The translations under genes and the position numbers were made by a program. Shown here one piece after another: positions 10,536 to 21,084 of a stretch of DNA of 64,000 bases; within the stretch, counting starts at the first letter, position 1, and each line of letters starts with the position of its first letter. The notes beneath the pieces were generated by a model that ran no database searches, had not been told where the DNA came from, and worked only from the letters and a program-made list of their open reading frames with translations. The DNA comes from Bremia lactucae. Its lineage: Eukaryota; Oomycota; Peronosporomycetes; Peronosporales; Peronosporaceae. The DNA is taken from positions 3,860,267 to 3,924,266 of the forward strand of contig NC_090611.1 in the NCBI RefSeq assembly GCF_004359215.1, written 5' to 3'.

Positions 10536-11283
10536 TTATACTTTGTCTGGATCTTCTCGTACACCATGTGTACCTACGCTGCAACCCAGCACAGGTATCT
10601 CGGGGTCCCCTATGACGCACTTTTGCAAGTTGGCGTAAAATTGGGCGTCCTTTAAAGTCTGCAACACAGCGTCTAAATGACGCTTGTGCGACTCTATTGC
10701 GCTCAGCCCGTCCTCGGCCCTACTATGCACCAATACAACACAAGTAATGAGGCGCGCAGGCACGGTGCTGACGCATCACGTGAGCCACCACTCGGTTAAA
10801 TGTCGCTGGTGCGTTTCCTAAACCTTGAAGCGTCACAAGCCACTCCCAAATCATACCGCTTGGAGTGCTTATTGCCGTATTGGCTACATCGGACTCTATC
10901 ATGAGTACCTGATAGTAGCCATCCTTGAAATCCAACGCGAAAACGATAGTTGACTTTCCCATGGAGTTCAACAAAACATCTTTCCGCGAAATTGGCTTTT
11001 GAGTCAGTACGGTCGCCGTGTTCAGCTCATTGTAAGCATGAACCACGCGCCATTCACCTGTGGCTTAACGCACACAAAAGGTCGAGCTGCAGTGAGGGGA
11101 TTTGCTCTCATTGACATGTCCCGCCTTGGCTCGCCTGTCGCAGAACTTATCGATATAATCGACTTGTTCTTTCGGCAACGGCCATTGCCTGGTCACACAA
11201 TACTTGGTGCCAGGTTCGAGGTCTATCTCGTGCGCGATGCCCCTATCTGCTGGTAGGCGGCTCGGCACTTCTTCTGGGAGCAT
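10536..11283 (-). pseudogene. Reverse transcriptase region, element B
   Basis: Three overlapping frames cover RT. 11065-11283 holds the entry motif LEPGTKYCVTRQWPLPKEQV. 10723-11046 holds VHAYNELNTATVLTQKPISR and the first catalytic Asp in ALDFKDGYYQVL. 10536-10763 holds VLVHSRAEDGLSAIESHKRH. The YxDD box is lost at the junction: the frame reads HYLCCIGA where element C has HYFDDVFVHS, because of a small deletion and frame change. The copy therefore cannot make an active polymerase. Confidence 0.8.
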
Positions 11284-11299
11284 ATCGCGATGTTTTCAC

Positions 11300-12288
11300 A
11301 GAATCTCATAGAACGAACTGTCTCTCGAGTCATTCTAGCTTTGAGCAGCGAGCCGCTTCTTTATGTCCGTTTCTAGGACGCTCTTGTCCATTGTGGGCGA
11401 CGATCAACAGTCCACCAAGCTCTGTACTGGCACTGGTGCGACAATTTTGTGGATATTTCCTTCCTTTAATTCGGCAAGGAACAGATCCCACGACATCTCC
11501 GAAGATTTACTATATCTTCGACAGATTTAATGACTTGCCGGAGCACCTCAACTGAGGATGCCTCCGCAATTTCGTCTTTGACGGCCTCGAACACCTCGTT
11601 CGAAGGCCCGTCCTCTTTCTTAGAGACTGATCTAAAGGTCACTTGTTTAGACGTGCCTTTGATCGCCCTGATCTGTCGGTAGACGTTCTTCGAGTCACCA
11701 CGACCTTTGACTGGGAAGCGGGTGCCGTTGCACTCCTGGCTAACTCACCCCTTCCGACAACACCAGGCTCTAGGCAATAAGCCAGTTTATGCGATGCTTG
11801 ACTTCCTATCAACTCGCTGTCTACTGCCCCAGACTCTCGGCTCTGTGCAGGACTATGGGGCATATGACTACTTGTCATTGCCTTTTTCACTACCCCAGTC
11901 TCCACGAGCTGGGTAGGAATTGGTGACGTTTGACATCCCGTCAACGCACCCCCAACTGTGTTCGACACGACATCAGCTGTATACGCCTCTCGCAGTAGCA
12001 AATCTTTTCCACGTAGAGCTCGCAACTGTGTGTGTACGCCAGTCTATCCATGGTTGGTGTTTTGCCAACCATGGCATGCCTAGGATGAGGTCATACGGAC
12101 TCTCCATACCTAGCTCTGTGAACTTCTCTTTACAACAGAAGTCACTAAAGCTGAAGGCAAAATCTACCTTAATTCCTTCAGACTTAACGAGCGCGCCGTT
12201 CGCTAACGAACGGTCGCCTTTTCTCGCTTGCCATGCCTGAAGCAACACTTGTTGTTCGGCGGCTGGTACATGGCGCGAATCTACTTAA
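11300..12288 (-). pseudogene. Protease and protease-RT linker, element B
   Basis: The frame 11973-12248 contains FTELGMESPYDLILGMPWLA and HQPWIDWRTHTV, the C-terminal half of the retropepsin-like domain, also present in element C. A 10-bp-arm inverted repeat (12048-12057/12064-12073) lies in the GMPWLA-to-HQPW codons and is conserved in C. Above 12248 the frame runs into a gag-like fragment, so the protease N-terminus with its DSGAS motif was deleted. The linker frame (11639-12025) is low complexity and rich in Ser, Gly and Val. Confidence 0.65.
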
Positions 12289-12327
12289 CGGGGATTGTGT
12301 AACATTAGGGTAACTTTAGCTTGTTAC
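12289..12327 (-). repeat. Tip of a B-type LTR
   Basis: The stretch around GTGTAACATTAGGG to TTGTTACA matches the LTR tip at 7317-7355 in the same orientation. Only about 40 bp remain before the sequence jumps to gag, so it is a truncated 5' LTR of element B. Confidence 0.55.
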
Positions 12328-12397
12328 AGAAATCAGTGTAAGGTTAACCAGTACTGATCAGCACTTCTTATTTTGTTAAACGACCTACGCACGTTCT

Positions 12398-13417
12398 ATC
12401 CAACATGGACATGTTGGATGAAGAAGAAAGGAGCTCTTAACGCGTGAAGGATTTTCCCATTCGAATGACCTTAGATGGCAAGCAATCGAACGGATGAGTT
12501 CGGCCGTAGGCGGACCAGCCGTTGGCGCCATGATGTACACTCTGGGAAGAGATGAACAGCATGCGGCGATAGCCGAGTTACTACAACACAAACTTGACGG
12601 GGTCTGAGAGAAAGTAGCCTTGATTCACCAGCAAGACTCTCCACACACGGAACTGTTGAGAGAACAGAATGCTCAACAATCGAAACTGTTGAGACAGCAA
12701 GAAGAAGAAAGAAATTTCTAAATTTAGGCAGTCGAAGGCGTCTCCTTTTGAGATGGTTCATCGAACTAGACGACGCCATAGAAGCTCGTCGTATCAGTGA
12801 TGATGCGACGGAAGTGAAATTGGCTTGTCCAAATTAGCCGGCCGTGCCAGATTCTTGGGCCTTGGGGCCCAAGCTTCACGACCCATTAGTATTTGGGGTT
12901 AATGAGGTCTTTAAGACCCGACTCAGACAAAATTTGAGCCGCAACGTGCTGAATTCAGAGCTCGAGCCGAGCTCCTGGATTTGAAAAAGGGCAAGCGTGA
13001 CTTACACGCTTATGCCCAACATACACGTTATCTAATTAATTGTATCGTTAGTCATCCGTCTAATGAACAAACACAGATAAATGTGATTATTAAAGGCCTT
13101 GCAGACGGCTCTGTTAAGACCCACCTGTTCTGGCTAAAATTAGAGTCGCTCGACCATACGATCTTTATAGCGGAACAGGAAGACTTCAGTCTTAGACAGT
13201 CTTTTTCACTCTGGTGCATATCGTCCACCGAAACGACAAAAAGGGACGTCCAGAAGTCATGGATCTCTCGTACGTAGAGAGCGAGAAACCTCGCTCTTCA
13301 AGTTACAAACGGTTACAAAAATGTCATCGTTGTCAAAAAATTGGCCACTACGCAAATGAGTGTAGTGCTTCACGGCCAGTGCCTAAAACACTGAGCGAAA
13401 GACCGACCTCTTGCTAG
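12398..13417 (+). pseudogene. Gag region of element D
   Basis: Starts with the MDMLDE-type sequence at about 12405. A capsid-like part is recognisable in the frame 12981-13277 (KGKRDLHAYAQHTRYLINCI, followed by VSHPSNEQTQINVI), and the nucleocapsid in 13214-13417, with an intact CCHC knuckle CHRCQKIGHYANEC. The N-terminal third is broken by stops. Compared with element A the zinc knuckle is better preserved here but the N-terminal half is worse. Confidence 0.7.
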
Positions 13418-13429
13418 AAATAGCGGAGG

Positions 13430-14340
13430 ATGCGGATCCGACGCTGTTGCGGAATCGCAACAGCGGCGAGGCAGATCGTCGAAAAACGGTCGGGGTCAGT
13501 ACGTGCGGAGCGCCCTACTAATCCAGCAACGTCAAAAGAATTTGCAGGTCTTTTGACGAAAGTTGCTCGTCACACACAAACATTATGTTTAACTGCCCCA
13601 GGGGATGAGGCTAACCTCATCACCCTGAAATAAAAAGTGTCGATAAGTTGCCACTTAAGTCCCTAGTCGATTGTATAGCGTCGAATAACTTTATTCGACA
13701 CCAATCGTTAGAAGATCGCAGGCTCAAATCTATTGAGCGCGATATCCCTCTAACGAAGATGACAGTGCACCTAGCAACAGGCGCATCTGTAACGGCTAAG
13801 AAACGTGTAGTTGGTATCAAATGCACGTTAAAGAACAAACAGTACGATGATAATTTCATCGTACGAGATTTGGATGACAAATAACATGTCATCCTTGAAT
13901 TACCATGGCTCAGAAAGTACGAGCGATGTCTGTATTGTCAGCATCAAGCCGTGGCGATGCCTGTCTCTTGTTCATCAGATGGCCAACTGATGAACGTCTT
14001 GGAGCATCCACAAACGTGTGATCGTCTTACGAGTGAGTCCGATTGCCTCACTTGTGGTTTCGGGCGTTAGCATGACTGTACAAGACCTCAGTGTCAATAC
14101 CCAACACATTGTGGAGTTAGATCCCGACGGCTGTGCACAAGCACAGGCAGCGTCGAAGTTCGACCACTTGAATAAGTTGAGTGGTACGAAACGAGATTGC
14201 TTGACATCCAAGAAAGTTTAAAACGCCAGTCAGAAAGAAAGTCCTAAATCGACTGGAGAGTCGATCGTAGAGGATCTCGCTGTGGAAGCGCAACCACAAC
14301 TAGAGGCAGTTATAAAGGATACTCCCTAAATAATTTCTGT
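13430..14340 (+). pseudogene. Protease region of element D
   Basis: The frame 13648-13884 contains LVDCIASNNFIRHQSLEDRR, then VHLATGASVTAKKRVVGIKC and DDNFIVRDLDDK, which together look like a retropepsin-like fold. As in element A the active-site triplet is DCI rather than D[ST]G. A following frame (14018-14221) has VSMTVQDLSVNTQHIVELDP. The frame is open over the recognisable core but not fused to gag or RT. Confidence 0.6.
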
Positions 14341-14704
14341 GAGAATAAGTCCCCGGAAACCTGCCAGATACCTTTGAAAATAGTTTATAAAGAGGAAATT
14401 GAGACAATAAATGTCTTAGTATACAGTGGATCAAGTGTCGGCGCTTATACACTTGATCTAATACTGCCTCCTTTGTTAACTTCGGTCATAACTCAATTGC
14501 CAACGTTAGAACCGAAACAGTTCTTGCGTGATCAGTGTAGCGGCAATTCAAGCAGATCTGCGTACTTGTCACAGATGGCAACTACGTGGCCGATATTTGA
14601 TTGGCAATAGTATATCCTGAGACAGAACGGGTTCTCAGCAGCTCATTGATGAACGAAAGTATCCTCGATGAGAAGACTCGTATTGAACGTTTTACGTCCC
14701 AATC

Positions 14705-15550
14705 GTGGGAGTCATTGAAGACGACCCTTTATTTACGGATCTTATAGAATTTAAGGATGTCTTTCCTGGAAAAGTACCGTGCGAGTTGTCTAAGGATAAA
14801 GGCACGCGACATGAGGTCGAGCTCAAATCGGGCTCGAAGTACTGTGTCATGAAGCAGTGGCCACTGTCTCGTGAACAAGTACTTGCGATCGATAAATTCT
14901 TTAGATCAATTTAAACCGAGCCGTGTAAGGGAGTAAACCACCCCACATAGCTCTCCGACCTTCTGTGTGCGTAAAGCAACAGGCGAATGGCGGATTGTGC
15001 ATGCATTCAATAAGTTGAACGCTGCAACGGTACCGGCTCAAACGCCGATACCACGAAAAGACGTAATCATTGATGGTTTGTCAAAGAGTACTATCTTATC
15101 GTCAATGGATCTGACGGATGGATTCTATCAGATTCTTATGCGTGAACAAGGTATTTCGTTCACAACAGTAAGCACCCGAGCGGTATACTATGGGATTGGC
15201 TAGTCATGCCAGATGGACTTAGTCATGCCCCTGCGACATTCAACAGATGTGTAACCAATCTTTTGAGATCGGTGCGGGATTTTACACCAAGCTATATTGG
15301 AGACGTCTTCGTTCAAAGCAGAGCCAAGAACGGAAAGTCGGATGTTGAAGTACATCGTACCCACATCCGAAAGGTTCTTCCACTTATGCGCAAGCACAAG
15401 TTGTATGCAAATCTTAAGAAGCGTATAGTCGCTGCAAGCGAAATACCACTTCTTGAATGCATCGTGAGTAAACACAGTCTGCGATCAGATCTGGAAAAAA
15501 TCAAGGCGATCATCGACTGGCCTGTGCCATTCGATGCGAAGGGGTTTTAG
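14705..15550 (+). pseudogene. Reverse transcriptase region of element D
   Basis: Three frames: 14705-14914 (FKDVFPGKVPCELSKDKGTR, then SGSKYCVMKQWPLSREQVLA), 14967-15203 (RIVHAFNKLNAATVPAQTPI and SSMDLTDGFYQILMREQ with the first catalytic Asp), and 15206-15550 (LSHAPATFNRCVTNLL, then PSYIGDVFVQSRAKNG). The YxDD box reads YIGD, so one catalytic Asp is replaced by Gly. Together with the internal stops this copy is inactive. Confidence 0.8.
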
Positions 15551-15559
15551 AAAGTTCTC

Positions 15560-16116
15560 GACTTAGCTGCGTACCTGCACAAGTACTCACGTGTTTATGC
15601 CGAAAGGACATATTTCTTCTTTGTTGGAGAAAAATATAAAGTGGTCATTGAACGCTGATTGTCATCGTTCCTTCGAGGGTACAAAGCAAACTTGATGCAA
15701 TCGCTAATCCTATCGATCGCGAACCAAGACCGAACTTTCCATGTGGTCTGAGACGCCAGCGATTTTGCAATCGGCTGTGCGTTTATGCAATATGACATAG
15801 ACGGCGTAGAGCGCGTCGTCTTTTATCAATCGCCTCAGCTTCAAACAACATAAAGCAATTATCCAGTGTATGAAAGGTACTGCTTGCCATGTAATACGCG
15901 CTGGCAAAGTTTAGGATCTATATGTTTGGAGACAGATTGTTCATTTTATATACGGAAGATGCGCGTTTACGCACGGCCGTAAACAGTCAACACCTCTTAC
16001 AAAGAATGGCGAGATGGTTGTTTTTCTTCGCAGAGTATAACTTTTTCGTTGAGTATAAGCTAGGACGACTTAACGTCATCGCTGAAGTTCTTTCGCGCCG
16101 GCCCAGTGCTCGATGA
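15560..16116 (+). pseudogene. RNase H region of element D
   Basis: The first part is frameshifted. The frame 15922-16116 gives FILYTEDARLRTAVNSQHLL, then MARWLFFFAEYNFFVEYKLG and NVIAEVLSRRPS, the standard C-terminal part of gypsy RNase H (canonically YTDH...R.W...). TED stands where TDH is usual, which changes the last catalytic position. Confidence 0.65.
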
Positions 16117-16221
16117 CTTTAGAGGAGCTTATCAAGAAAACAAGGCTTTTAAAGGGATGATGTTTTCTTAGGATGCACCCCAACAATCCTTTTAAGGTTT
16201 GTTGAAATTGTATTTTCCTCG

Positions 16222-17036
16222 ATGTACAACACGCAATGGGCCACTGTCTTACAAAGCCATTGCTGGCGACACACCTCGTATCGTCATCCATACCGAAATG
16301 ATTTGCGTTTACGCATCATGCATGACTGCCACGATGCACCAATAAGTGTTCATCGTGGACGTAAGAAGACTTATCTCATGATAGTCGCGACTTTTGCTGG
16401 CCACGGATTGAGTTCGTCCGCAAGCACATACGTTCTTGTGAAATTTGTCAACGGGTAAAGCCCAGTGCTTCGTCCCGTGCTCTGTTACAACCTCTGCCTG
16501 GTCCGGCAGAGTGTTGGCAGTCCATTTCTATGGACTTCGTCTTCAGATCTACGAACACACCCACAAAAATAATGGTTTGTTTCGTTTTGATGACCGTTTT
16601 AGCAAGATGGTTTATCTTGGTGCCGTCCCGGAGTCAATTACATCAATCACAGCCAAAAACTGTGCTCGTGTCTTAATTTTCACGATATTTTGACTCTCAG
16701 ATCGAGCCCTAGGTTCACGGCGGATTTTGGCAAATAGTGTTCAAATTACTTTGAACACAATTAAAAATGTCAAGTTCTGATCATCCTGAAAAAAATGGTC
16801 AGGCAGAGCGTGCAAACCTTATTCTCGAAGAGACACTTCGCGGATATGTCCACTCTTTTAAGAGTTGGAGCGAGTTCTTGTCGATGGTAGAAATTGCCAT
16901 CAACAATACAGTGCATGCTTCTACAAAGCATACACCGTTTTTCGTGAATGGCTTTAGCCACCCACATATACATATCCTGTTTGGGAGTAGCTCTTATTCA
17001 AGTGGGGAGGGACTCGCTCGAGCAAAGAAACTCTGA
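16222..17036 (+). pseudogene. Integrase region of element D
   Basis: The zinc-binding part lies at about 16300-16450 (LRIMHDCHDAPISVHRGRKK). The core is at 16445-16693 (SISMDF-like and RFDDRFSKMVYLGAVPES in shifted frames), and the Glu-containing helix at 16767-17036 (SSDHPEKNGQAERANLILEE, then SMVEIAINNTVHASTKHTPF). The last frame is well preserved. Breaks between the three pieces prevent a single product. Confidence 0.7.
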
Positions 17037-17750
17037 GCTCTTGATCATCACGCATTAGCCCCAAGGTCAATGCGAAGGATACCAATGTTGAGTTAACTAA
17101 CATTGAAGTTGACAAACTCAGACATAACAAAAATGCAACTTCTGACTTAGACAACGATGCTGATAGGCTCAGCATCGAAAACATTACTATTGATTAGAAC
17201 GATAAAATTCAATACCGAAGGAATTAATATCTCCGCAGTGCGAGCCGGTCGCACTGAAAACAAAAAAAACGAGTCAGCAGTTGATTTCCTGATGGAAAAG
17301 GAGTGGCCAATTCGTACAGGACTCCATCGCTGATACGGTGGACCGACAGAAACGGATTTCTGACAAAATTGGAAGAGCATATATACTTTTATTTATAATT
17401 GATGACCTCTCCTACTGTCAAAGGTGAATTACCAAAGAATTTAGTGACGAATGTGGGCAATAATAAATTACTACCCAGGTATATCAGCCGTTTCGTGTAT
17501 TACATCACCAAGGCAATGCAAACACGATCGAGCTGCCTCGTAGAATGCGTACGCATCCTACGTTTTATGTTGGGCGTCTCCGCCGTACCATCAATACGAG
17601 ACTTCTTCTGATTCCGGATTCCACCAAAACTGTCAAGGACATCAGCCGAAGCCTGATGGTTTCGAGCCAAAGCCTTATTGTCTCGGAACAAAGTCTGATT
17701 CTCGTTAACCAGACGATCCACTCTTTCTTCCAAGGAAGAGAATTCTGACG
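17037..17750 (+). pseudogene. Integrase C-terminal linker of element D
   Basis: The frame 17545-17748 begins MRTHPTFYVGRLRRTINTRL, the conserved linker of chromoviral integrases that normally precedes a chromodomain. No chromodomain core (WKGY, SWEP) is recognisable afterwards. The region 17037-17540 holds only short broken frames. Confidence 0.5.
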
Positions 17751-18177
17751 AGCTGTCACCAGCTCATTTTGAAGGGACTGATATGTCCTTTCGTTTGTCA
17801 GTTGATCAGTCGCAACCTGTACACAATTTCTCATCTGGCTGCGAGAAATATTAGCAACCGTCGCCGCGAGCTAGCGGTGACGGAACCGCTCGTGATCAAC
17901 GTCCACCTTCTAATAATTAAGAATGTGATTTAAATCACAATGTTGATTTGGGCCCGTCAAACGAGGCAACCCGATTTTTCTCCCCCTCAACATCCATTGA
18001 CGGATTCGAGTGGTGAGAAACTTTTTCTTGTTGAAAGCTTCTCGAACCACCATGAGGTAAAGGGCGGGAGGGTTCGAATGAGTTATCTCTTTTGTTGAAG
18101 GTATCCACCCTCGCATGATAGTTGGGAACCTCGTTCCTAACTGACCATATCATTATTTTTGCAAAATGAGCGCGCAT
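17550..18177 (-). other. Possible antisense ORF remnant in element D
   Basis: Minus-strand frames 17935-18177 (RAHFAKIMIWSVRNEVPNYH and following) and 17500-17733 (coiled-coil-like EERVDRLVNENQTLFRDNKA) occupy the place where elements B and C carry an antisense ORF. I saw no clear residue identity to those ORFs beyond a shared coiled-coil character, so homology is not established. Confidence 0.25.
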
Positions 18178-19471
18178 TGGAATGTAAAAAATATATTAAA
18201 ATGGTAATAAGAACAGGCGAAATTAGTATAGGAATTAAAACAGGCGACACAAGTGTCTAAGCCGAATGACGCACAAACGTACATGCATCGGTACGTACAA
18301 TACCGAAAAACAAGTTTGTTCGTATTATAGTGTCTACGAAATTTGCGCAATTTATAGGACATGTACGCAAAATGGTGCACTGCCGTGCAGAATATAGTAT
18401 CCTGAAGGTTTATCATATCACGATCTTTCCGAGCACACTATTAAGCCAATATACCAATTTGTTTCCATCTTGATCATCGCTGCACGAGCACGTCATCACA
18501 CTGCTTTTTGTGCCCATGGGTTTGTCCCCAAGCATCAGATTGGATTCATGGTAGGGTTGGGGGCGGTCTTACTTTGTGTCCAGTATCGCGTGTCGGGTGT
18601 GACCGACCACAAACGTTAAATGTAGACATGAGAAAATGCTTGCATAAAACTGCATCGTAATAAGCAACACAACTCGGCAAAAAGATAAAATGTATAGCTT
18701 GAGAGTGTGAGGACACCAGTAGACGACGGACAGAAATGACGTTTCTGGAGCCAAGTTCGACATTAACAGGTTGGTGAATTTTTATAGTGTTGCATCGTGG
18801 TGTAAAAGGAAAAAGAAGGCGATTAGAAAAATATGTTAGGAATCGAATATACATTCACAAATTGCTTTTTTACAGTGTTTTGTGTTTTTTCACCACGAGA
18901 TTTGGGTTCAGTTTCCAAACATAAAATGCATGGACTGAAACTGAACTCCCTATATCCGTTCAGCTGTTGCAGAGAACTAAGTTCCAACTGTGAATGCATC
19001 GTTAGACCGCTTTCAAACGAAGGATAGACGTAACCACAACAATGCACGAGAGGCAAAAGTACCCCTTCTGCTTATGACGTTAGCATTGTATATAGTACTA
19101 AGTGGTGGTGATATGGGGCCATCCGTGTCTCTACGTCGATGTGACGTCGACTGTGTCGGTAAACCTATAAAAAGCGTCTGGCGCCATCTCGATGTTTCTT
19201 AATTCCTGTGGCCGATCAATGAAACTGGCTACTTTTCCACCACCCTCAAACATCAACCAGCTGTTTAAACAACGTCACAATGTCCAAGCAATGCCTTTCT
19301 ACAGTACATGTAAAAACCAGTTTCGTCTTCCGAGTACCAGCTGCCACCAAGCCCTCGTGCCGTTACAAAAACTTTGCCGATAAGACAGACGGACACGTGC
19401 TGACTCTTTTGCCGTGGTTTCGTGCAAAAAGTGGTTGGCATTTGCCGACCTCTGCCATTGTATCGAGAAAC
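18178..19471. other. Intergenic region upstream of the membrane-protein cluster
   Basis: No gene supported. The stretch is AT-rich with short random frames. It should contain the promoter of the first paralogue, but I cannot point to a definite core element. Confidence 0.4.
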
Positions 19472-20443
19472 ATGAGCACGTTCGACTCGGTGCTCCTTAT
19501 CCTGAGCCTCGTGTGGTGGTCTTTGCTTACTCCGAGTATGGCCCAATCCGCCACGCCGGAATGCTGCAACACATGCATTGGCAAGACCTCGAGTGCCCCG
19601 TATAGTTACGATCCCGTGATTTTCGCCCAGTGTACCTCGGTAACGGGCGGTGTCTGTTGCTTTGAATGTGGCAATATGGGCGACCCGACCTTTGGTGATA
19701 CAATCGCATACGACGACGACGGTGTGACGGCCATTGTAAAAGCAGGAACGTTTATTTCCTTCACATGGCCTGGTGTGGCCAATGTCACGTATATTTCGCT
19801 CAAAACGGGCCAAAAGAAAACCATTACGCCGTCCGAATCCGACGAAGCCGCGGATGTCAAGTCGGATACGTTTTTAATCTGTGCTCGGTCGGCCGGCATC
19901 ATTTACTTTCGTGGATGGGGCAAAGACGCGTGTCGGGAAGCATCGATAGAACACGCGGTGACGGTCGAGGCGGGGGACTCGAGCGCCAATACGTGTAATG
20001 CCAATGACGTCGTGGTTCCGACCCCAAGTCCCGAGAACTCGAGTTCGGTACCCAAGGATGGTACGGTGGATACGTGTAACCCCCAACGGGCCAGTGTTCA
20101 GGTGGTCGACGGTACACGAACGTGTCTTTGTGTCTCGGATTGGACAAATCCGCCAGTCTGTGACCAGTGGCCAGTCTGGAAATGGCTCGTCACGATTGGC
20201 GGTGGCGTGGCCGCGCTGTTTTCAATCATTATATCCGTTCGTGCGTTCCTTGCGGGACGCAAGAAGAAAGAGGAAGCCGCATATCAGGAAAACATGGCGC
20301 CGATTGGCACGAAAAGTGACGTCGAGACGCTCCAAGTGACCCCTGATAGCGTGTATATGGAACCGTCACGTAAATACAACCCGGAGACGGACCGCACGCA
20401 TGGAGGTGCCAAAAAGACTGACGACCGCGAATTTACGCTCTAA
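19472..20443 (+). CDS. Secreted single-pass membrane protein, tandem paralogue 1
   Basis: Predicted 323 residues. An in-frame ATG lies at 19280, but the one at 19472 is directly followed by a signal peptide (STFDSVLLILSLVWWSLLTP, cleavage near SMA-QS), so I prefer it. The ectodomain begins with ECCNTCIGKTS and has a second cysteine cluster GGVCCFECG, an N-glycosylation site in NVTYISLKTGQKK, and a juxtamembrane EGF-like stretch TCLCVSDWTNPPVC. One transmembrane helix follows (WLVTIGGGVAALFSIIISV), then a basic stop-transfer RKKK and a cytosolic tail of about 70 residues ending EFTL. The layout is type I, probably plasma membrane. I recall similar uncharacterised proteins in other oomycetes; the function is unknown. 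Two paralogues follow on the same strand. Confidence 0.85.
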   Translation: MSTFDSVLLILSLVWWSLLTPSMAQSATPECCNTCIGKTSSAPYSYDPVIFAQCTSVTGGVCCFECGNMGDPTFGDTIAYDDDGVTAIVKAGTFISFTWPGVANVTYISLKTGQKKTITPSESDEAADVKSDTFLICARSAGIIYFRGWGKDACREASIEHAVTVEAGDSSANTCNANDVVVPTPSPENSSSVPKDGTVDTCNPQRASVQVVDGTRTCLCVSDWTNPPVCDQWPVWKWLVTIGGGVAALFSIIISVRAFLAGRKKKEEAAYQENMAPIGTKSDVETLQVTPDSVYMEPSRKYNPETDRTHGGAKKTDDREFTL

Positions 20444-21084
20444 GAGCTCGAGATCAATAATGTTATAGCGCGATAAACCAGTCAGCACTCTTTTTTTTTC
20501 TTTCTTTTTCATTTCAATGGTGTGATGTTGCCACACGGGGGTAGGTATTCCTGTTGCTGCTAAAAGACCGCAAGAGAGAATTTCTTTTCTGGTGCAAATA
20601 TACAATACTTTCTTCTTCGAATTGATCGTATGAAGGTCTTGTTGCGTTTACTAAAGTGAGACGCACGTCATGAGTTGTTTCCGTGTAGACTTTTTCGAGG
20701 CAGAGGACAGAAGGTGGGACGTTCAAAGCTACTTTTATCGTGACCCTTTTTCTTTTGGATACAATAGGTTTAAAATTAGTAAAAAAGACCCATTTCTCGT
20801 AGAAGGAATATGAGACGGAAAGTCTTCCGAGCAAGGAACTTTTTTGCACCTCGGGGGGTACCAAGATGAGCAAGATCGCTCAAAGTAACGGTTTTCGTAG
20901 ACGATGCGACCTTTTTTGAAAAAGCTCGAAACATTGCCACAGGCAATTGCGACCGCCTTTCAGCGTCGCCACATTCATGTCTCTCTTCATTCATTGTAGT
21001 TTCGCAGTCGTGCCATTGTGCGTCGTAGCGCAATGCCGTCGTGCCCTGTCACTTTACTTTTCCGAAAAAATCGTCTAGTCCATA

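Larger units (their letters stand above)
6787..12327 (-). mobile_element. Ty3/gypsy chromodomain element B
   Basis: Read on the minus strand: tip of the 5' LTR (12289-12327), a short gag remnant, protease, RT, RNase H, integrase, chromodomain, an ORF on the opposite strand, then the 3' LTR (6787-7355). This is the chromovirus layout. Most of gag is missing: after the LTR tip the frame joins a gag fragment directly to the protease. The same protein order and close sequence similarity are seen in element C on the plus strand. Confidence 0.8.
12398..14458. repeat. Series of short perfect inverted repeats in element D
   Basis: Checked arms: 12398-12407/12410-12419; 12854-12861/12866-12873; 13442-13451/13456-13465; 13530-13539/13549-13558; 13842-13850/13856-13864; 13872-13879/13887-13894; 13970-13978/13987-13995; 14429-14438/14449-14458. 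Several are homologous to hairpins in element A: 12398 to 1323, 13842 to 210, 13872 to 182, 13970 to 81. Pol, downstream of 14.5 kb, seems to have fewer. Confidence 0.85.
12398..18177 (+). mobile_element. Ty3/gypsy element D, sister of A
   Basis: Plus-strand order: gag, zinc knuckle, protease, RT, RNase H, integrase, C-terminal linker. The protein pieces match element A in gag and protease. No LTR is recognised at either end: the left side abuts the LTR tip of element B and the right side fades out between 17.9 and 18.2 kb. Many stops and frame changes are present. B and D stand head to head with about 70 bp between them. Confidence 0.8.

Noticed and set aside
18153..18416. 87-codon minus-strand frame
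   Set aside because: Low-complexity, Tyr/Phe/Cys-rich translation of AT-rich DNA, no motif.
19265..19813. 182-codon minus-strand frame opposite paralogue 1, and similar antisense frames in paralogues 2 and 3
   Set aside because: Shadows of the sense coding sequence; no signal peptide or family, while the sense strand has clear domains.
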